A stretch of 45,845 bases of DNA from Hyphomicrobiales bacterium (GCA_900470965.1 UCCS01000053.1:1-45845); one strand, 5' to 3'. Shown: positions 23,118 to 31,261, numbered from the stretch's first letter. The notes: generated from the letters alone by a model not told the origin. Translations and numbers: made by a program.

Positions 23118-23554
23118 AGGCGGGGCTACTCAGAATTTTAAGCAATTTTACGCAAACTTATGCACCGGAAGCACGAGTAAAGCTTGCTGAACTGCTGACC
23201 AATTCTTTGTGATGGATTTTTTTTCTAGGAAAATCACAATTAATAATTGGCCTTTTGCGAAAACGATGCTATTTGAAAATCCAAGTAGAGTTCTGATTGT
23301 GAATTAGAAACGTACTGCTTCCAAGTCCCTTAGCCTTGATTGCCAATGTCTAACTGGGTGACGGCCTGGAAGAATACGTAGTAGCTCACCTTCAGGCAGT
23401 ATTGGTGCAGAATACGGTCTTCGGAATCTAGGGGTGGATTCCGGTTTTTCGAAACAAAGGCTGTGACCTGCTCTTTTGCTGTTTGGCTCTGCGACGAGGG
23501 TTCTTCGTCTTTTTGGGAGAAGGACCGTTTGAGCATGCTAACAGGAGAAAGAAT
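23118..23554. promoter_or_regulatory. Long AT-rich leader/control region of mucR
   Basis: This 437-bp stretch holds no gene I can support. It is the most AT-rich part of the window, with runs of T near 23215-23224 and a perfect palindrome CAATTA-A-TAATTG at 23237-23249. MucR/Ros proteins bind AT-rich sites with TA steps and repress their own genes, so this is the expected autoregulatory region. The segment 23330-23540 is less AT-rich and could form an untranslated leader. Confidence 0.5.
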
Positions 23555-23986
23555 ATGACGGATATGGCGACCGGCAATGCGCCGGAGCTGCTTGTGGAAC
23601 TGACGGCCGATATCGTCGCGGCCTATGTCAGCAACCACGTTGTCCCGGTCAGCGACCTGGCCAATCTGATTTCCGATGTACACTCGGCATTGAGCAACAC
23701 ATCCGTACCGCAGCCGGTGGCAGCGGTCGTCGAAAAGCAGAAGCCCGCAGTCTCTGTCCGCAAGTCCGTACAGGACGAGCAGATTACGTGCCTGGAATGC
23801 GGCGGCAACTTCAAGTCCTTGAAGCGCCACCTGATGACGCATCACAATCTCGCGCCGGAAGAATATCGCGAGAAGTGGGACCTGCCTGCCGATTACCCGA
23901 TGGTAGCCCCGGCCTATGCCGAAGCGCGTTCGCGCCTCGCAAAGGAAATGGGTCTGGGACAGCGCCGCAAACGCGGACGCGGCTGA
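23555..23986 (+). CDS. mucR: MucR/Ros family zinc-finger transcriptional regulator
   Basis: 143 residues, the usual length of MucR/Ros. The N-terminal part (residues 1-70) mediates oligomerisation. The zinc finger is C-x2-C-x9-H-x3-H (CLECGGNFKSLKRHLMTHH), followed by the conserved EYREKWDLPADYPMVAPAYAEARSRLAKEMGLG. MucR is an H-NS-like silencer that binds AT-rich DNA and controls exopolysaccharide, motility and symbiosis or virulence genes in rhizobia and relatives. The ATG at 23555 follows AGGAG; a frame open from 23483 is not conserved. The long AT-rich upstream region suggests autorepression. A strong terminator lies at 24011. Confidence 0.95.
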   Translation: MTDMATGNAPELLVELTADIVAAYVSNHVVPVSDLANLISDVHSALSNTSVPQPVAAVVEKQKPAVSVRKSVQDEQITCLECGGNFKSLKRHLMTHHNLAPEEYREKWDLPADYPMVAPAYAEARSRLAKEMGLGQRRKRGRG

Positions 23987-24010
23987 GTATCATACCGCTA
24001 GACGATAAAG

Positions 24011-24036
24011 AGCCGGGCCTGCTGCCCGGCTTTTTT
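24011..24036 (+). terminator. Rho-independent terminator of mucR
   Basis: AGCCGGGC (24011-24018) and GCCCGGCT (24024-24031) with a CTGCT loop, followed by a run of six T (24031-24036), 25 nt after the mucR stop. Confidence 0.95.
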
Positions 24037-24138
24037 GTATCTGCCGATCGTCCCTTCCGGTGATGTTCGGCCCTCGTCATTTATCTTCAAAAAAAGCGCG
24101 GCAAGAAATGTCGGCCCCGCGATTGCTCATCCGTCTCT

Positions 24139-24197
24139 AAAGCATGTCGCGCAAAAGTGCGCAGCGGTTTTGCGATAACGACATGCGAAAACAAAAG
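24139..24197. repeat. Intergenic palindromic repeat, variant copy
   Basis: The core GCAAAAGTGCGCAGCGGTTT matches the other elements, but the outer arms differ: GCATGTCG and CGACATGC make the stem here. GCGAAAACAAAAG follows as in the other copies. The next 43 bp (24198-24241) form a further degenerate hairpin and lead straight into another repeat copy. Confidence 0.75.
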
Positions 24198-24241
24198 CCT
24201 GAAGCGTGGCAAGCGAATCTGAAAGATCGCGACGCGCTTTA

Positions 24242-24297
24242 GGGCAATTCCAGCAAAAGTGCCTAGCGGTTTTGCGTTCGGAATTGCGTGAAGCAAA
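24242..24297. repeat. Intergenic palindromic repeat, fourth copy
   Basis: GGCAATTCCAGCAAAAGTG, then AGCGGTTTTGCGTTCGGAATTGCGTGAAGC: nearly the same as the copy at 1585-1637. It sits between mucR and the YciI-like gene, next to the variant copy, making a two-element mosaic. Confidence 0.8.
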
Positions 24298-24351
24298 GAG
24301 ATTGATGACAGGCAGGCACTCATGCCGCCGCAAATAAGAGGAGAAGAGACA

Positions 24352-24777
24352 ATGCGTGTAATGGTCATCGTCAAGGCGACAGCAGACAGCGAAGCGGGCG
24401 TCATGCCCTCGACTGAGCTTCTGGCGGCCATGGGCAAGTATAACGAGGATCTGGTCAATGCCGGCATCATGCTGGCGGGCGAAGGCCTGCATCCGTCTTC
24501 CAAGGGAAAGCGCGTTGCCTTCGATGGCCCGAAGCGCCTCGTCATCGACGGTCCCTTCGCCGAAACCAAGGAACTGATTGCCGGTTACTGGCTGTGGCAG
24601 GTCAAGGACATGGATGAGGCGCTGGAATGGATCAAGCGCTGCCCCAATCCGATGCCTGGCCCGAGCGAAATCGAGATCCGACAGGTCTTCGAAGCCGCCG
24701 ATTTCGGCGAAGCCTTCACACCGGAGCTTGTCGAGCAGGAAGAACGCCTGCGCGAAAAGATGGCTGACGGCAAATAA
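24352..24777 (+). CDS. YciI-like (YCII/DGPF domain) protein
   Basis: 141 residues with the YCII-related fold: MRVMVIVKA opening, a conserved central DGPFAETKELIAGYWLWQVKDMDEALEWIKRCP and the acidic C-terminal helix. DGPF proteins in alphaproteobacteria are often encoded beside ECF sigma factors, but none is here. Enzymatic role unknown; the fold resembles muconolactone isomerase. The ATG at 24352 follows AGAGGAGAAGAG. The upstream 150 bp are repeat elements. Confidence 0.92.
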   Translation: MRVMVIVKATADSEAGVMPSTELLAAMGKYNEDLVNAGIMLAGEGLHPSSKGKRVAFDGPKRLVIDGPFAETKELIAGYWLWQVKDMDEALEWIKRCPNPMPGPSEIEIRQVFEAADFGEAFTPELVEQEERLREKMADGK

Positions 24778-24800
24778 TCCCATCAGGGGATATTATACTC

Positions 24801-24830
24801 GGGCGCCCGGCGGATTTCCTCCGGGCGCTC
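24801..24830. terminator. Hairpin between the YciI-like and sufE genes
   Basis: GCGCCCGG (24803-24810) and CCGGGCGC (24821-24828), extended by two weaker pairs, surround a 10-nt loop between convergent genes. It lacks a T tract on both strands, so it is a weak candidate. Confidence 0.4.
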
Positions 24831-24873
24831 AGCGTATGTGATCGCAGCTCTGTATTATACCGATCACGCGCCC

Positions 24874-25296
24874 TCAGGCCGCAGCGCGTACACGCGCTTC
24901 CTCGCGGATGCGGTTCACCATCGAGCGCAGCCCGTTGGAGCGCTGCGAGGAGAGGTTTTCGGTGAGCCCGATCTTGGAGAAGATCTCGAAGGCATCCAGC
25001 GAAGCGATTTCGGACGCCGTCTTGCCGGAATAGGTGGCAAGCACGATCGCGACGAGGCCGCGCACGATATGCGCATCGGAATCGCCTTCGAATGTCATGA
25101 CCGGATTGTCGGGATTGCCTGACGTATGCGTCACCAGCCACACCTGGCTGGCGCAGCCCATCACCTTGTTCTCGGAAGTCTTCTTTGCGTCGGCCAAATC
25201 AGGCAGCGCCTTTCCGAGTTCGATGACGTATCGGTAACGGTCTTCCCAATCATCCAGGAAGGAGAAGTCGTCGATGATCTGGTCGAGGGTCGCCAT
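24874..25296 (-). CDS. sufE: SufE family Fe-S cluster assembly / cysteine desulfuration protein
   Basis: 140 residues. The SufE signature NKVMGCASQVWL contains the sulfur-accepting Cys48, and the C-terminal SQRSNGLRSMVNRIRE is also family-typical. SufE takes persulfide from the desulfurase SufS and passes it to the SufB scaffold. The gene is on its own here, away from any suf operon, as is usual in rhizobia. ATG at 25296 has AAAGG about 9 nt upstream. Convergent with the YciI-like gene. Confidence 0.93.
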   Translation of the reverse strand: MATLDQIIDDFSFLDDWEDRYRYVIELGKALPDLADAKKTSENKVMGCASQVWLVTHTSGNPDNPVMTFEGDSDAHIVRGLVAIVLATYSGKTASEIASLDAFEIFSKIGLTENLSSQRSNGLRSMVNRIREEARVRAAA

Positions 25297-25358
25297 GCTG
25301 TCAGGCCTTTCACTGTTACCGGATGATATAGGTGAAACGACCGCAGATTTGAACAGTT

Positions 25359-25395
25359 AAAAAGAAACGCCGTGAGGGATGGGCATCCTCACGGC
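25359..25395 (-). terminator. Terminator of the DUF5330 gene
   Basis: GCCGTGAGG (25369-25377) and CCTCACGGC (25387-25395) form a perfect 9-bp stem. Read on the minus strand it is followed by GTTTCTTTTTAAC. It is 110 nt after the stop at 25505, with sufE starting just beyond. Confidence 0.8.
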
Positions 25396-25504
25396 GCAGC
25401 AAAGTGCTGAAATAAACAGGGCAGGCACGTCAGGCATGGGGCATCTCCGCGTCATGCGGACCACCGATGCAAGCTTGGGGGCGGGCGGATGCTCGCGAAA
25501 TTCG

Positions 25505-26056
25505 TCAGATCGCCGGTTTCGGCGTTGGCAGCGGGATCGAGCCTGCCGGAATGGTGCTAGCCGAGATAGTACCAGTCACGACCCGTTCGGCTGAGGCACC
25601 GTCATCGACCGGCGGGCGGTAGGGCTGCGGCAGGTGCGGCATCGGCTGGTTCAGCGCGGCCTGTGCTTCGCGCACGGTGTTGGTGACGGCATCCGGCAGG
25701 GAAGGAACGGCGAGTGCCACAGGCGCCGGCGGCACGGCCGTCTTTGCGGAAGCCATTTTAGCGCTGTCATCCCTAAACTGGCTGTCGAGCAGTTCATAAG
25801 CGACACGGGCGCCTTCGCGGGCCCGGTAGCCGAGAGCCGTCAGGGTCTCTCCACCCTTGGTGCAGACCTCGGGCTTCTCGGAGCACATGCCGGTCATATA
25901 GTCATAGGCTCCGCTTGCCGCCGTGAAGGCGTCGGAAAGCTGCAGTTGCGGGTGGCCGGCATTGTCGAAGCTCTCCGGGCTGAAAACGGAGAGAGCGACG
26001 AGCACAAGGCCAAACCAGAATGATCCTTTGATCAGAAACCACATTGTCTTGCCCAT
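25505..26056 (-). CDS. DUF5330 domain membrane-anchored protein
   Basis: 183 residues with one N-terminal membrane segment (MWFLIKGSFWFGLVLVALSVF), then a short conserved domain (LQLSDAFTAASGAYDYMTGMCSEKPEVCTKGGETL) with two Cys, and a long Ala/Pro/Val-rich tail ending PLPTPKPAI. The first 100 residues match DUF5330, found in Rhizobiales, function unknown. The tail lies outside the inner membrane if the segment is a signal anchor, and its low complexity suggests a flexible periplasmic spacer. Two ATGs (26056 and 26044) are possible; the second also has a usable GGATGGG. A 438-bp gap separates it from the divergent kinase. Confidence 0.85.
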   Translation of the reverse strand: MGKTMWFLIKGSFWFGLVLVALSVFSPESFDNAGHPQLQLSDAFTAASGAYDYMTGMCSEKPEVCTKGGETLTALGYRAREGARVAYELLDSQFRDDSAKMASAKTAVPPAPVALAVPSLPDAVTNTVREAQAALNQPMPHLPQPYRPPVDDGASAERVVTGTISASTIPAGSIPLPTPKPAI

Positions 26057-26494
26057 CCTGTTTTCCCGTCCGGTCTTGTCGCCGAATCGGGCCGGTTGTC
26101 CGGTGTGTTTGCACCCTACCGCCAAGTTGCGAATGCCGCTTTTCGAAACTCACTGGCATTTGCGGCAAATTTGTCTCGAATTTTAATGATCGGTATTTTC
26201 GGGGCATTTCAGTCAAATTCTACCAGATGTCGTTAAGCATGGTGGCAGCCGCCGCCTGCAATCGTTGGGCTTTTGGCCCGCCGCTCTGCCACAAGAGTTA
26301 ACGCAATGCTGAAATATGAGGAAAATCCGTCGCTTACCTGCTATTAACCACAAAATTCAAAGAGCCATACGGATGGCCCAAAACGGGACTTTTAGCGTTT
26401 TTGGGCTGTGGAAGGCGACTTTGCCTTATCCTTTCCTTAAGCCGAGGGGGCCTATTGTCCGGGGTAATGAAAGGCCTTTTCGGGCAGGTATTGC
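26057..26494. promoter_or_regulatory. Divergent intergenic region between the DUF5330 gene and the histidine kinase
   Basis: 438 bp, richer in A and T than the genes, with several TTAA steps (GTTAAGC, GTTAACG, ATTAACC, CTTAAGC). I see no gene, no hairpin with a T tract and no perfect CtrA box (TTAA-N7-TTAA). It must hold the promoters of both divergent genes. Confidence 0.4.
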
Positions 26495-28033
26495 GTGCGT
26501 GTATTGAGTGACATCGGCGGCCGGGCGACAGCCCTCGTGGACCGGGCAGCGGCAGGCTGGCTCTCCCGGACGAGCGGTGGCGAAGCTGTGCGCCAGAGTG
26601 AGCTCGCGATTCTGCGCCGCCTCGTCTTCCTGTCTTCTGCCGCTCTTATTGCCGCTCCGGTCGGCCTCTCCATCGTCACCAGCCCCGCTGTTGCACTGCC
26701 GGCCGGTGTCGCCACCGTCTGCGCCGCCTTTCTCTTTTCCGCCGTCGGCAGCATCGCGCTGGCCCGCCAGGCCATCCCCCAGCACGTGGCGGCAGCCAGT
26801 GCCGACGATCTCTTCCTTGAGATGAGCCCGGGCCTCGTGCTCTTCCTCGATCCGCATGGCAGCGTGACCATGACGGGCGGCCGCGACAAGCGCGACTATC
26901 TCGCCTGGATGCGCGACCTGAAAGGCCGAGGCTTCTTCGAGCAGGTGCATGTTTCCGACCGCATTCTTTTCCTGCAGGCGCTGGATGCACTACGCCAGGG
27001 CGAGGAAAAAGCGATCGTCGATCTCAGGCTGGAGCGTCCCTCGGTCTCGCGCGATAACAGGCAGTTCGCTTACCTGCGTATGGATATGACCGCGCGGCGC
27101 GATATCGACGGCATGCTTTCGGCCGTCGTTGCCCAGTTGCATGATGTTTCGGTAGAACAGCGGCTTCGCGCCGAGGCGCAGGCGCGCGCGACCGATGCGG
27201 AATCAGCCAATGACGCCAAATCCCGCTTCCTTGCCGCCGTCAGCCACGAACTGCGCACGCCGCTGAACGCCATCCTCGGCTTTTCGGATATCCTGATCGG
27301 CGAATATTTCGGCAAGTTCGAGAACGAGCGTCAGCGTGAATATGCCGGCTTGATCCGTGAATCCGGCGCGCATCTGCTCTCCGTCGTCAACACGATGTTG
27401 GACATGAGCAAGATCGAAGCCGGCCGCTACGAACTGATGCTCGAGCCTTTCGATATCGGCGCATCGATCCGCTCCTGCGAATCGATGCTGGCCCTGCAGG
27501 CCAAGAGCAAGGGTGTCACGCTGACGAACCGTGTCCAGCGCGGTATCGGAGAGGTCGTGGCCGACCAGCGCGCGCTGCAGCAGATCCTCATCAATCTTGT
27601 CGGCAATGCCGTGAAATTCACCGAAGCCGGCGGCGTGGTCACTGTCGATGCGGCCATGCGCGACGGCATTCTCAAGCTGACGGTCAGCGATACCGGCATC
27701 GGCATTCCGGCCGACAGGCTCGCCACCCTCGGCCAACCTTTCGTCCAGATCCAGAATGATTATACCCGCCGATTCGAGGGCACGGGTCTTGGTCTCTCGC
27801 TGGTCAAGGGCCTGGTCGCCCTGCATGGCGGTCATTTCGCCATCGCCAGCCAGCCGGGCGAAGGCACGATCATCACCATCGAGATCGCCGCTGATGGTTC
27901 CGGCGCCTGCACCGGCGAGGATACCGGCCAGACGGGGGCCGTCGAGTTTCCGCCGCGGCTGAAGGGTGCGGTGGTCGCCGTAGAACTGGAGGAGGGGCTC
28001 TTCGATGGCCGCGCGCAAGCGAAAATCGCCTAA
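26495..28033 (+). CDS. DivJ/PleC-type membrane sensor histidine kinase
   Basis: 512 residues. Two membrane segments (about 43-61 and 68-90), a PAS-like sensor region (about 100-220), a HisKA dimerisation domain with the phospho-acceptor His251 in AAVSHELRTPLNAILGFSDIL-type H-box, and a HATPase domain with N box (INLVGNAVKF), SDTGIGIP and GTGLGLSLVKGL. The H-box is of the alphaproteobacterial PleC/DivJ/PdhS group, which acts on the response regulator DivK in cell-cycle control; divJ is the best single candidate but I cannot confirm it from one sequence. GTG start with AGG upstream. The last 29 nt overlap the peptidoglycan-binding protein gene, so the two are coupled. The C-terminal 45 residues after the ATPase domain are not part of any family. 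Confidence 0.88.
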   Translation: MRVLSDIGGRATALVDRAAAGWLSRTSGGEAVRQSELAILRRLVFLSSAALIAAPVGLSIVTSPAVALPAGVATVCAAFLFSAVGSIALARQAIPQHVAAASADDLFLEMSPGLVLFLDPHGSVTMTGGRDKRDYLAWMRDLKGRGFFEQVHVSDRILFLQALDALRQGEEKAIVDLRLERPSVSRDNRQFAYLRMDMTARRDIDGMLSAVVAQLHDVSVEQRLRAEAQARATDAESANDAKSRFLAAVSHELRTPLNAILGFSDILIGEYFGKFENERQREYAGLIRESGAHLLSVVNTMLDMSKIEAGRYELMLEPFDIGASIRSCESMLALQAKSKGVTLTNRVQRGIGEVVADQRALQQILINLVGNAVKFTEAGGVVTVDAAMRDGILKLTVSDTGIGIPADRLATLGQPFVQIQNDYTRRFEGTGLGLSLVKGLVALHGGHFAIASQPGEGTIITIEIAADGSGACTGEDTGQTGAVEFPPRLKGAVVAVELEEGLFDGRAQAKIA

Positions 28034-28958
28034 AGGCAGGAAAGGGCGGCAGCAGCCGGGCCTTTTGATGACCGGTGTGGCGGCGCTCGGCGGTGTCGGC
28101 CTGCAGGGCGCGACCGCGCTGGGTGGCCTCGGTCTCCAGGGTGCTGGTGCGCTCGGCGGCGTCATCGGCCGCAATCCTTCCATTGCCGGCGGCACGATCG
28201 CTTTCGTCGTCATCTTCTCTTTCGTCGCCGCCAATGCGCTCTGGTATCAGCCGGGCTCGCACCCGCATCCGATCTTCCGCACGCGCGATCCGGGCGCGCC
28301 GACGGCTATCGGCTTTCGTCCGCAGGCCGCGCCGCAAGGCGATGTCACCACGTTCCGCATCGAGCGGCCGGACGATGCCAGCGCGACGAGCCAGATCACG
28401 CCGCCACCTGCTGTGACCGGCCAGCAGCCGAACCAGCTCGTGATGGATATCCAGAAGGAGCTGATCCGCCGCGGTCTCTATAACGGCAATGCCGATGGTG
28501 TCATCGGCCCGCGCACCAGTGCCGCCATCCTCTTCTTCGAGGAGACGGTCGGCATGGCGCAAAGCGGCGATGCGACGCCCGAAGTGCTTGCCGCGCTCAA
28601 AACCGATGCCGCCGGTCCCTCGACCGTCCCTCCCGAGAAGCCTCGGGAAGATGTGACGTCGAAGGCGACGGAGGAAGACCCGGTCGCAGCTGCCATCCGC
28701 AGCGCCGAAAAGACCGTCAAGACGGCACCGACAGGGCCGAAGCAGGTTCCGCTGTCGGGCGTTTCCAATGTCGATATGGTGCTGAAGATTCAGAAGGGCC
28801 TGGTCAACATGGCCTACGCCAATGTCGGCGTCGACGGTGTCGCCGGTGACCAGACTCGCGCTGCTATCCGGCACTTCCAGAAGCACTATAATCTTCCGGA
28901 AAATGGCGAGCCGAGCGAAGCCGTGCTGAAGAAGCTCAAGGAAATCGGCGCGCTCTGA
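28005..28958 (+). CDS. Membrane-anchored protein with two peptidoglycan-binding domains
   Basis: 317 residues. A basic N-terminus (MAARKRKSPKGRKGR) is followed by a Gly/Ala-rich stretch that repeats an 11-residue unit (ALGGVGLQGAT, ALGGLGLQGAG, ALGGVIG), a membrane segment (about 62-80) and then a periplasmic part. Two PG_binding_1 domains are visible: VMDIQKELIRRGLYNGNADGVIGPRT-type near residues 145-200, and MVLKIQKGLVNMAYANVGVDGVAGDQT-type near 258-315. It overlaps the kinase gene by 29 nt; GGAGG at 27990 is its ribosome-binding site. The context suggests the kinase is made together with a protein that touches the cell wall. Confidence 0.9.
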   Translation: MAARKRKSPKGRKGRQQPGLLMTGVAALGGVGLQGATALGGLGLQGAGALGGVIGRNPSIAGGTIAFVVIFSFVAANALWYQPGSHPHPIFRTRDPGAPTAIGFRPQAAPQGDVTTFRIERPDDASATSQITPPPAVTGQQPNQLVMDIQKELIRRGLYNGNADGVIGPRTSAAILFFEETVGMAQSGDATPEVLAALKTDAAGPSTVPPEKPREDVTSKATEEDPVAAAIRSAEKTVKTAPTGPKQVPLSGVSNVDMVLKIQKGLVNMAYANVGVDGVAGDQTRAAIRHFQKHYNLPENGEPSEAVLKKLKEIGAL

Positions 28959-28975
28959 GCAATACCGGGCTGAAA

Positions 28976-30004
28976 TCAGCCCTGCCTCGACAGGGCTGAT
29001 GGCTGGTTCGCCAGCCGCAGGAGCCGGTAGTCCACCGTCGGCACCCGTCCTTCCACATCCACCACTTCTTCGATCGGGCCGACATTGATGGCAGCCGACG
29101 TCCGGTAGCGCTTCGGCGCAATGCCGGTCACGCGCTTGAACGCATTGCTGAAGGCGCTTTCCGAAGTATAGCCGAGTGAGAGCGCCAGCGAGGAGACGGG
29201 GATCGAGCCCTCGCGCAGCGCCCGTTCTGCAAGGCGCATGCGCCAGGCGGTGAGATAGGTGAGCGGAGCGACGCCCGCGACCGTCTTGAAGCGCAGCGCG
29301 AAGCTGGTGCGCGACATGCCGGCCGATTTCGCAAGCTCTCCAAGCTGCCAGTCATGCGCCGGGTCCGAATGCATCAGTCGCAGCGCCGGCGCAATTTTCT
29401 CGTCGCCGAAGGCGCGCAGCCAGCCAACCGTCAGCGGCTCCGATGTCATGATATGGGCGCGCAGCACCTGTACGAAGATGAGCTGCGAAAGCTGGGTGGA
29501 GGCAAGCAGTGCGCCCGGTTTACCCGCCGCCATTTCCCGCACCAGCTGATCCAGCAGCCACCGCAGCACGCCGGCCTCAGCAAGGGTCGCCCGCACATGG
29601 ATGACAGGCGGCAGCACATCGAGCAGCAGCGCCGTGCCGGTTGGTCCAAGCGCGATATGGCCGCCGATATAGAGGAAATCCTCGCCCATGCCGTGCCGCG
29701 CCATGCCATTGACCTTCTTCTCCTTGAAGGTTGTGACGGCATCGGCTGGCGTCACCGCAAGATCGGTTGCCAGCACGAAGGAATGCTTGCCGTTGAGCAG
29801 CACGACGTCGCCGGCTTCGAGAAGGATCGGCTCGCTGCCATTGTCGAGCACCAGCCAGCAGCGGCCTTTGGCCACCGCGCTGATCTTGATGCGGTTCGGC
29901 TGCGGAAAGGCAAGCGCCCAGGCGCCGCCGGCAATCAGCCCGCCGGCCATCAGGCAGCGGGCATCGAGCAGACTGAGCATTTCGGAGAGGGGATCACTGG
30001 TCAT
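28976..30004 (-). CDS. AraC family transcriptional regulator with AraC-binding cupin domain
   Basis: 342 residues. Residues about 1-190 are a cupin-type sensor domain (DPLSEMLSLLDARCL, VLDNGSEPILLEAGDVVLLN), the Cupin_6 type common in regulators of short-chain dehydrogenases and aldo/keto reductases. The C-terminal 110 residues hold two AraC HTH motifs (QLGELAKSAGMSRTSFALRFK and SSLALSLGYTSESAFSNAFKRVTG). The ATG at 30002-30004 is preferred over an upstream TTG; its ribosome-binding site is weak. It is divergent from the SDR gene at 30098, its likely target. Its stop sits inside a GGGCTGA/TCAGCCC hairpin (28967-28982). Confidence 0.93.
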   Translation of the reverse strand: MTSDPLSEMLSLLDARCLMAGGLIAGGAWALAFPQPNRIKISAVAKGRCWLVLDNGSEPILLEAGDVVLLNGKHSFVLATDLAVTPADAVTTFKEKKVNGMARHGMGEDFLYIGGHIALGPTGTALLLDVLPPVIHVRATLAEAGVLRWLLDQLVREMAAGKPGALLASTQLSQLIFVQVLRAHIMTSEPLTVGWLRAFGDEKIAPALRLMHSDPAHDWQLGELAKSAGMSRTSFALRFKTVAGVAPLTYLTAWRMRLAERALREGSIPVSSLALSLGYTSESAFSNAFKRVTGIAPKRYRTSAAINVGPIEEVVDVEGRVPTVDYRLLRLANQPSALSRQG

Positions 30005-30049
30005 CTTTGTACGATGGCGCAAGAAATCGGGATTTACAAGTATTCAGAA

Positions 30050-30063
30050 TCCCGCTCGCGGGA
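30050..30063. promoter_or_regulatory. Short inverted repeat between araC-type gene and SDR
   Basis: TCCCGC and GCGGGA, 2 nt apart, lie in the 93-bp divergent region, 34 nt before the SDR start. It could be an operator for the AraC-type regulator or simply a hairpin in the SDR leader. Confidence 0.3.
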
Positions 30064-30097
30064 CATAGATGTTCTCCGACTAGAAAGGAGACATCCT

Positions 30098-31072
30098 ATG
30101 TCCACTCCCCAAGCTCCTATAGGCTCCGCCTTCGGCGCCGCTTCCACGGCGGAAGAGGTGATTGCCGGCCATGATCTCACCGGCAAGGTGGCGATCGTCA
30201 CCGGCGGTTATGCCGGCCTCGGCCTCGAAACCGCCCGCGCGCTGGCGGATGCCGGCGCCAAGGTCATCGTTCCCGCCCGCAATATCGAGAAGGCGAGGGC
30301 CGCCGCTGAAGTCGTTCCGAGTCTGAAGCTCGACTACATGGACCTGATGGATCCCGACACGATCGACGACTTCGCCGACCGTTTTCTGGAGAATGGCGAA
30401 CCGCTGCATTTCCTCATCAACAATGCCGCCGTCATGGCCAATCCGCTGACGCGCGACAGCCGCGGTTATGAATCGCAGTTCTCCACCAATCACCTCGGCC
30501 ACTTCCAGCTTGCTGTCCGCCTCTGGCCGGCGCTGGTGAAGGCGGAGGGCGCCCGCGTCGTTGCCGTCTCCTCTCGCGGTCATGTCCGCGCCGGCATCGA
30601 TTTCGACGATCCGATGTTCGAGAACCGCGAATACCAGCCCTATGTCGCCTACGGCCAGTCGAAGACGGCGAATGCGCTTTTTGCCGTCTCGCTGGATGCT
30701 TTGGGCGCAAGAGAGGGCGTGCGCGCCTTCTCGCTGCATCCGGGCGGCATCGTCACGACCGATCTCATCCGCCATCAGTCACGCGAATATCTTCTGGCGA
30801 GCGGCTATGTGGATGCTGATGGCAACGCGGTCATCGATCCCGAAAACAACAAGAAGACCATCGCCCAGGGTGCCGCAACCACCATCTGGTGCGCCGTCAG
30901 CGATGAGCTGGAAGGTTTGGGCGGCGTCTATTGTGAGAACTGCGATATCGCCAAGGCTGTTCCAGCCAACTCCGAGGAGTTGCTCGGCGTGCGCCCCTGG
31001 GCGACCGATCCGGAGCTCGCCGAGCGTTTGTGGCAGATGAGCGAAAGACTGACGGGACTGACGCAGAGCTGA
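30098..31072 (+). CDS. Short-chain dehydrogenase/reductase (retinol dehydrogenase-like SDR)
   Basis: 324 residues. The NAD(P)-binding TGxxxGxG motif is TGGYAGLG near residue 34, NNAA is present (FLINNAAVMANP), the catalytic Ser is in VAVSSRGH and the catalytic pair is YGQSK (Y-x3-K). The long C-terminal part (NKKTIAQGAATTIWCAVSDELEGLGGVYCENCDIA and LAERLWQMSERLTG) matches the WW-oxidoreductase/retinol dehydrogenase-like branch. Substrate unknown. The ATG has a strong AAAGGAGAC site. Divergent from an AraC-type regulator of the kind often paired with such SDRs. The remnant at 34797 resembles the C-terminus of this family. Confidence 0.93.
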   Translation: MSTPQAPIGSAFGAASTAEEVIAGHDLTGKVAIVTGGYAGLGLETARALADAGAKVIVPARNIEKARAAAEVVPSLKLDYMDLMDPDTIDDFADRFLENGEPLHFLINNAAVMANPLTRDSRGYESQFSTNHLGHFQLAVRLWPALVKAEGARVVAVSSRGHVRAGIDFDDPMFENREYQPYVAYGQSKTANALFAVSLDALGAREGVRAFSLHPGGIVTTDLIRHQSREYLLASGYVDADGNAVIDPENNKKTIAQGAATTIWCAVSDELEGLGGVYCENCDIAKAVPANSEELLGVRPWATDPELAERLWQMSERLTGLTQS

Positions 31073-31261
31073 AGACGGAGCCCACACTTGACGTCATCCT
31101 CGGCCTTGTGCCTGGCATCTGCTGCCAGCAGATGCTGGAGACAGACCCAGAATCACGGAAGAGCAGAGGCCCTAAGACCTAAGTCTAACCCTCGATATTC
31201 TTAGCCAATTGTTAACCATGTTGTTTGAAGCTTCTCTAATGTAGCTTGGGGGAGCTCGATC
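31073..31261. repeat. Intergenic hairpin and degenerate repeat before the chemoreceptor
   Basis: The gap holds a perfect inverted repeat with 10-bp arms, GCATCTGCTG (31115-31124) and CAGCAGATGC (31126-31135), one base apart. It is flanked by ACGTCATCCTCGG and CTGGAGACAGACCC, pieces that recall a common rhizobial intergenic repeat, now degenerate. A promoter for the chemoreceptor must lie in the AT-richer part from about 31170. Confidence 0.5.

Noticed and set aside
23330..23845. 171-codon minus-strand frame across the mucR leader and gene
   Set aside because: It overlaps the conserved mucR zinc finger on the other strand, and the part in the leader has poor codon bias.
26057..26494. Possible CtrA-binding sites before the histidine kinase
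   Set aside because: Several TTAA steps occur, but none forms TTAA-N7-TTAA without mismatches.
28967..28982. GGGCTGA/TCAGCCC hairpin at the end of the AraC-type gene as a terminator
   Set aside because: It overlaps the stop codon, the loop is only 2 nt and no T tract follows on either strand, so I noted it in the gene entry only.
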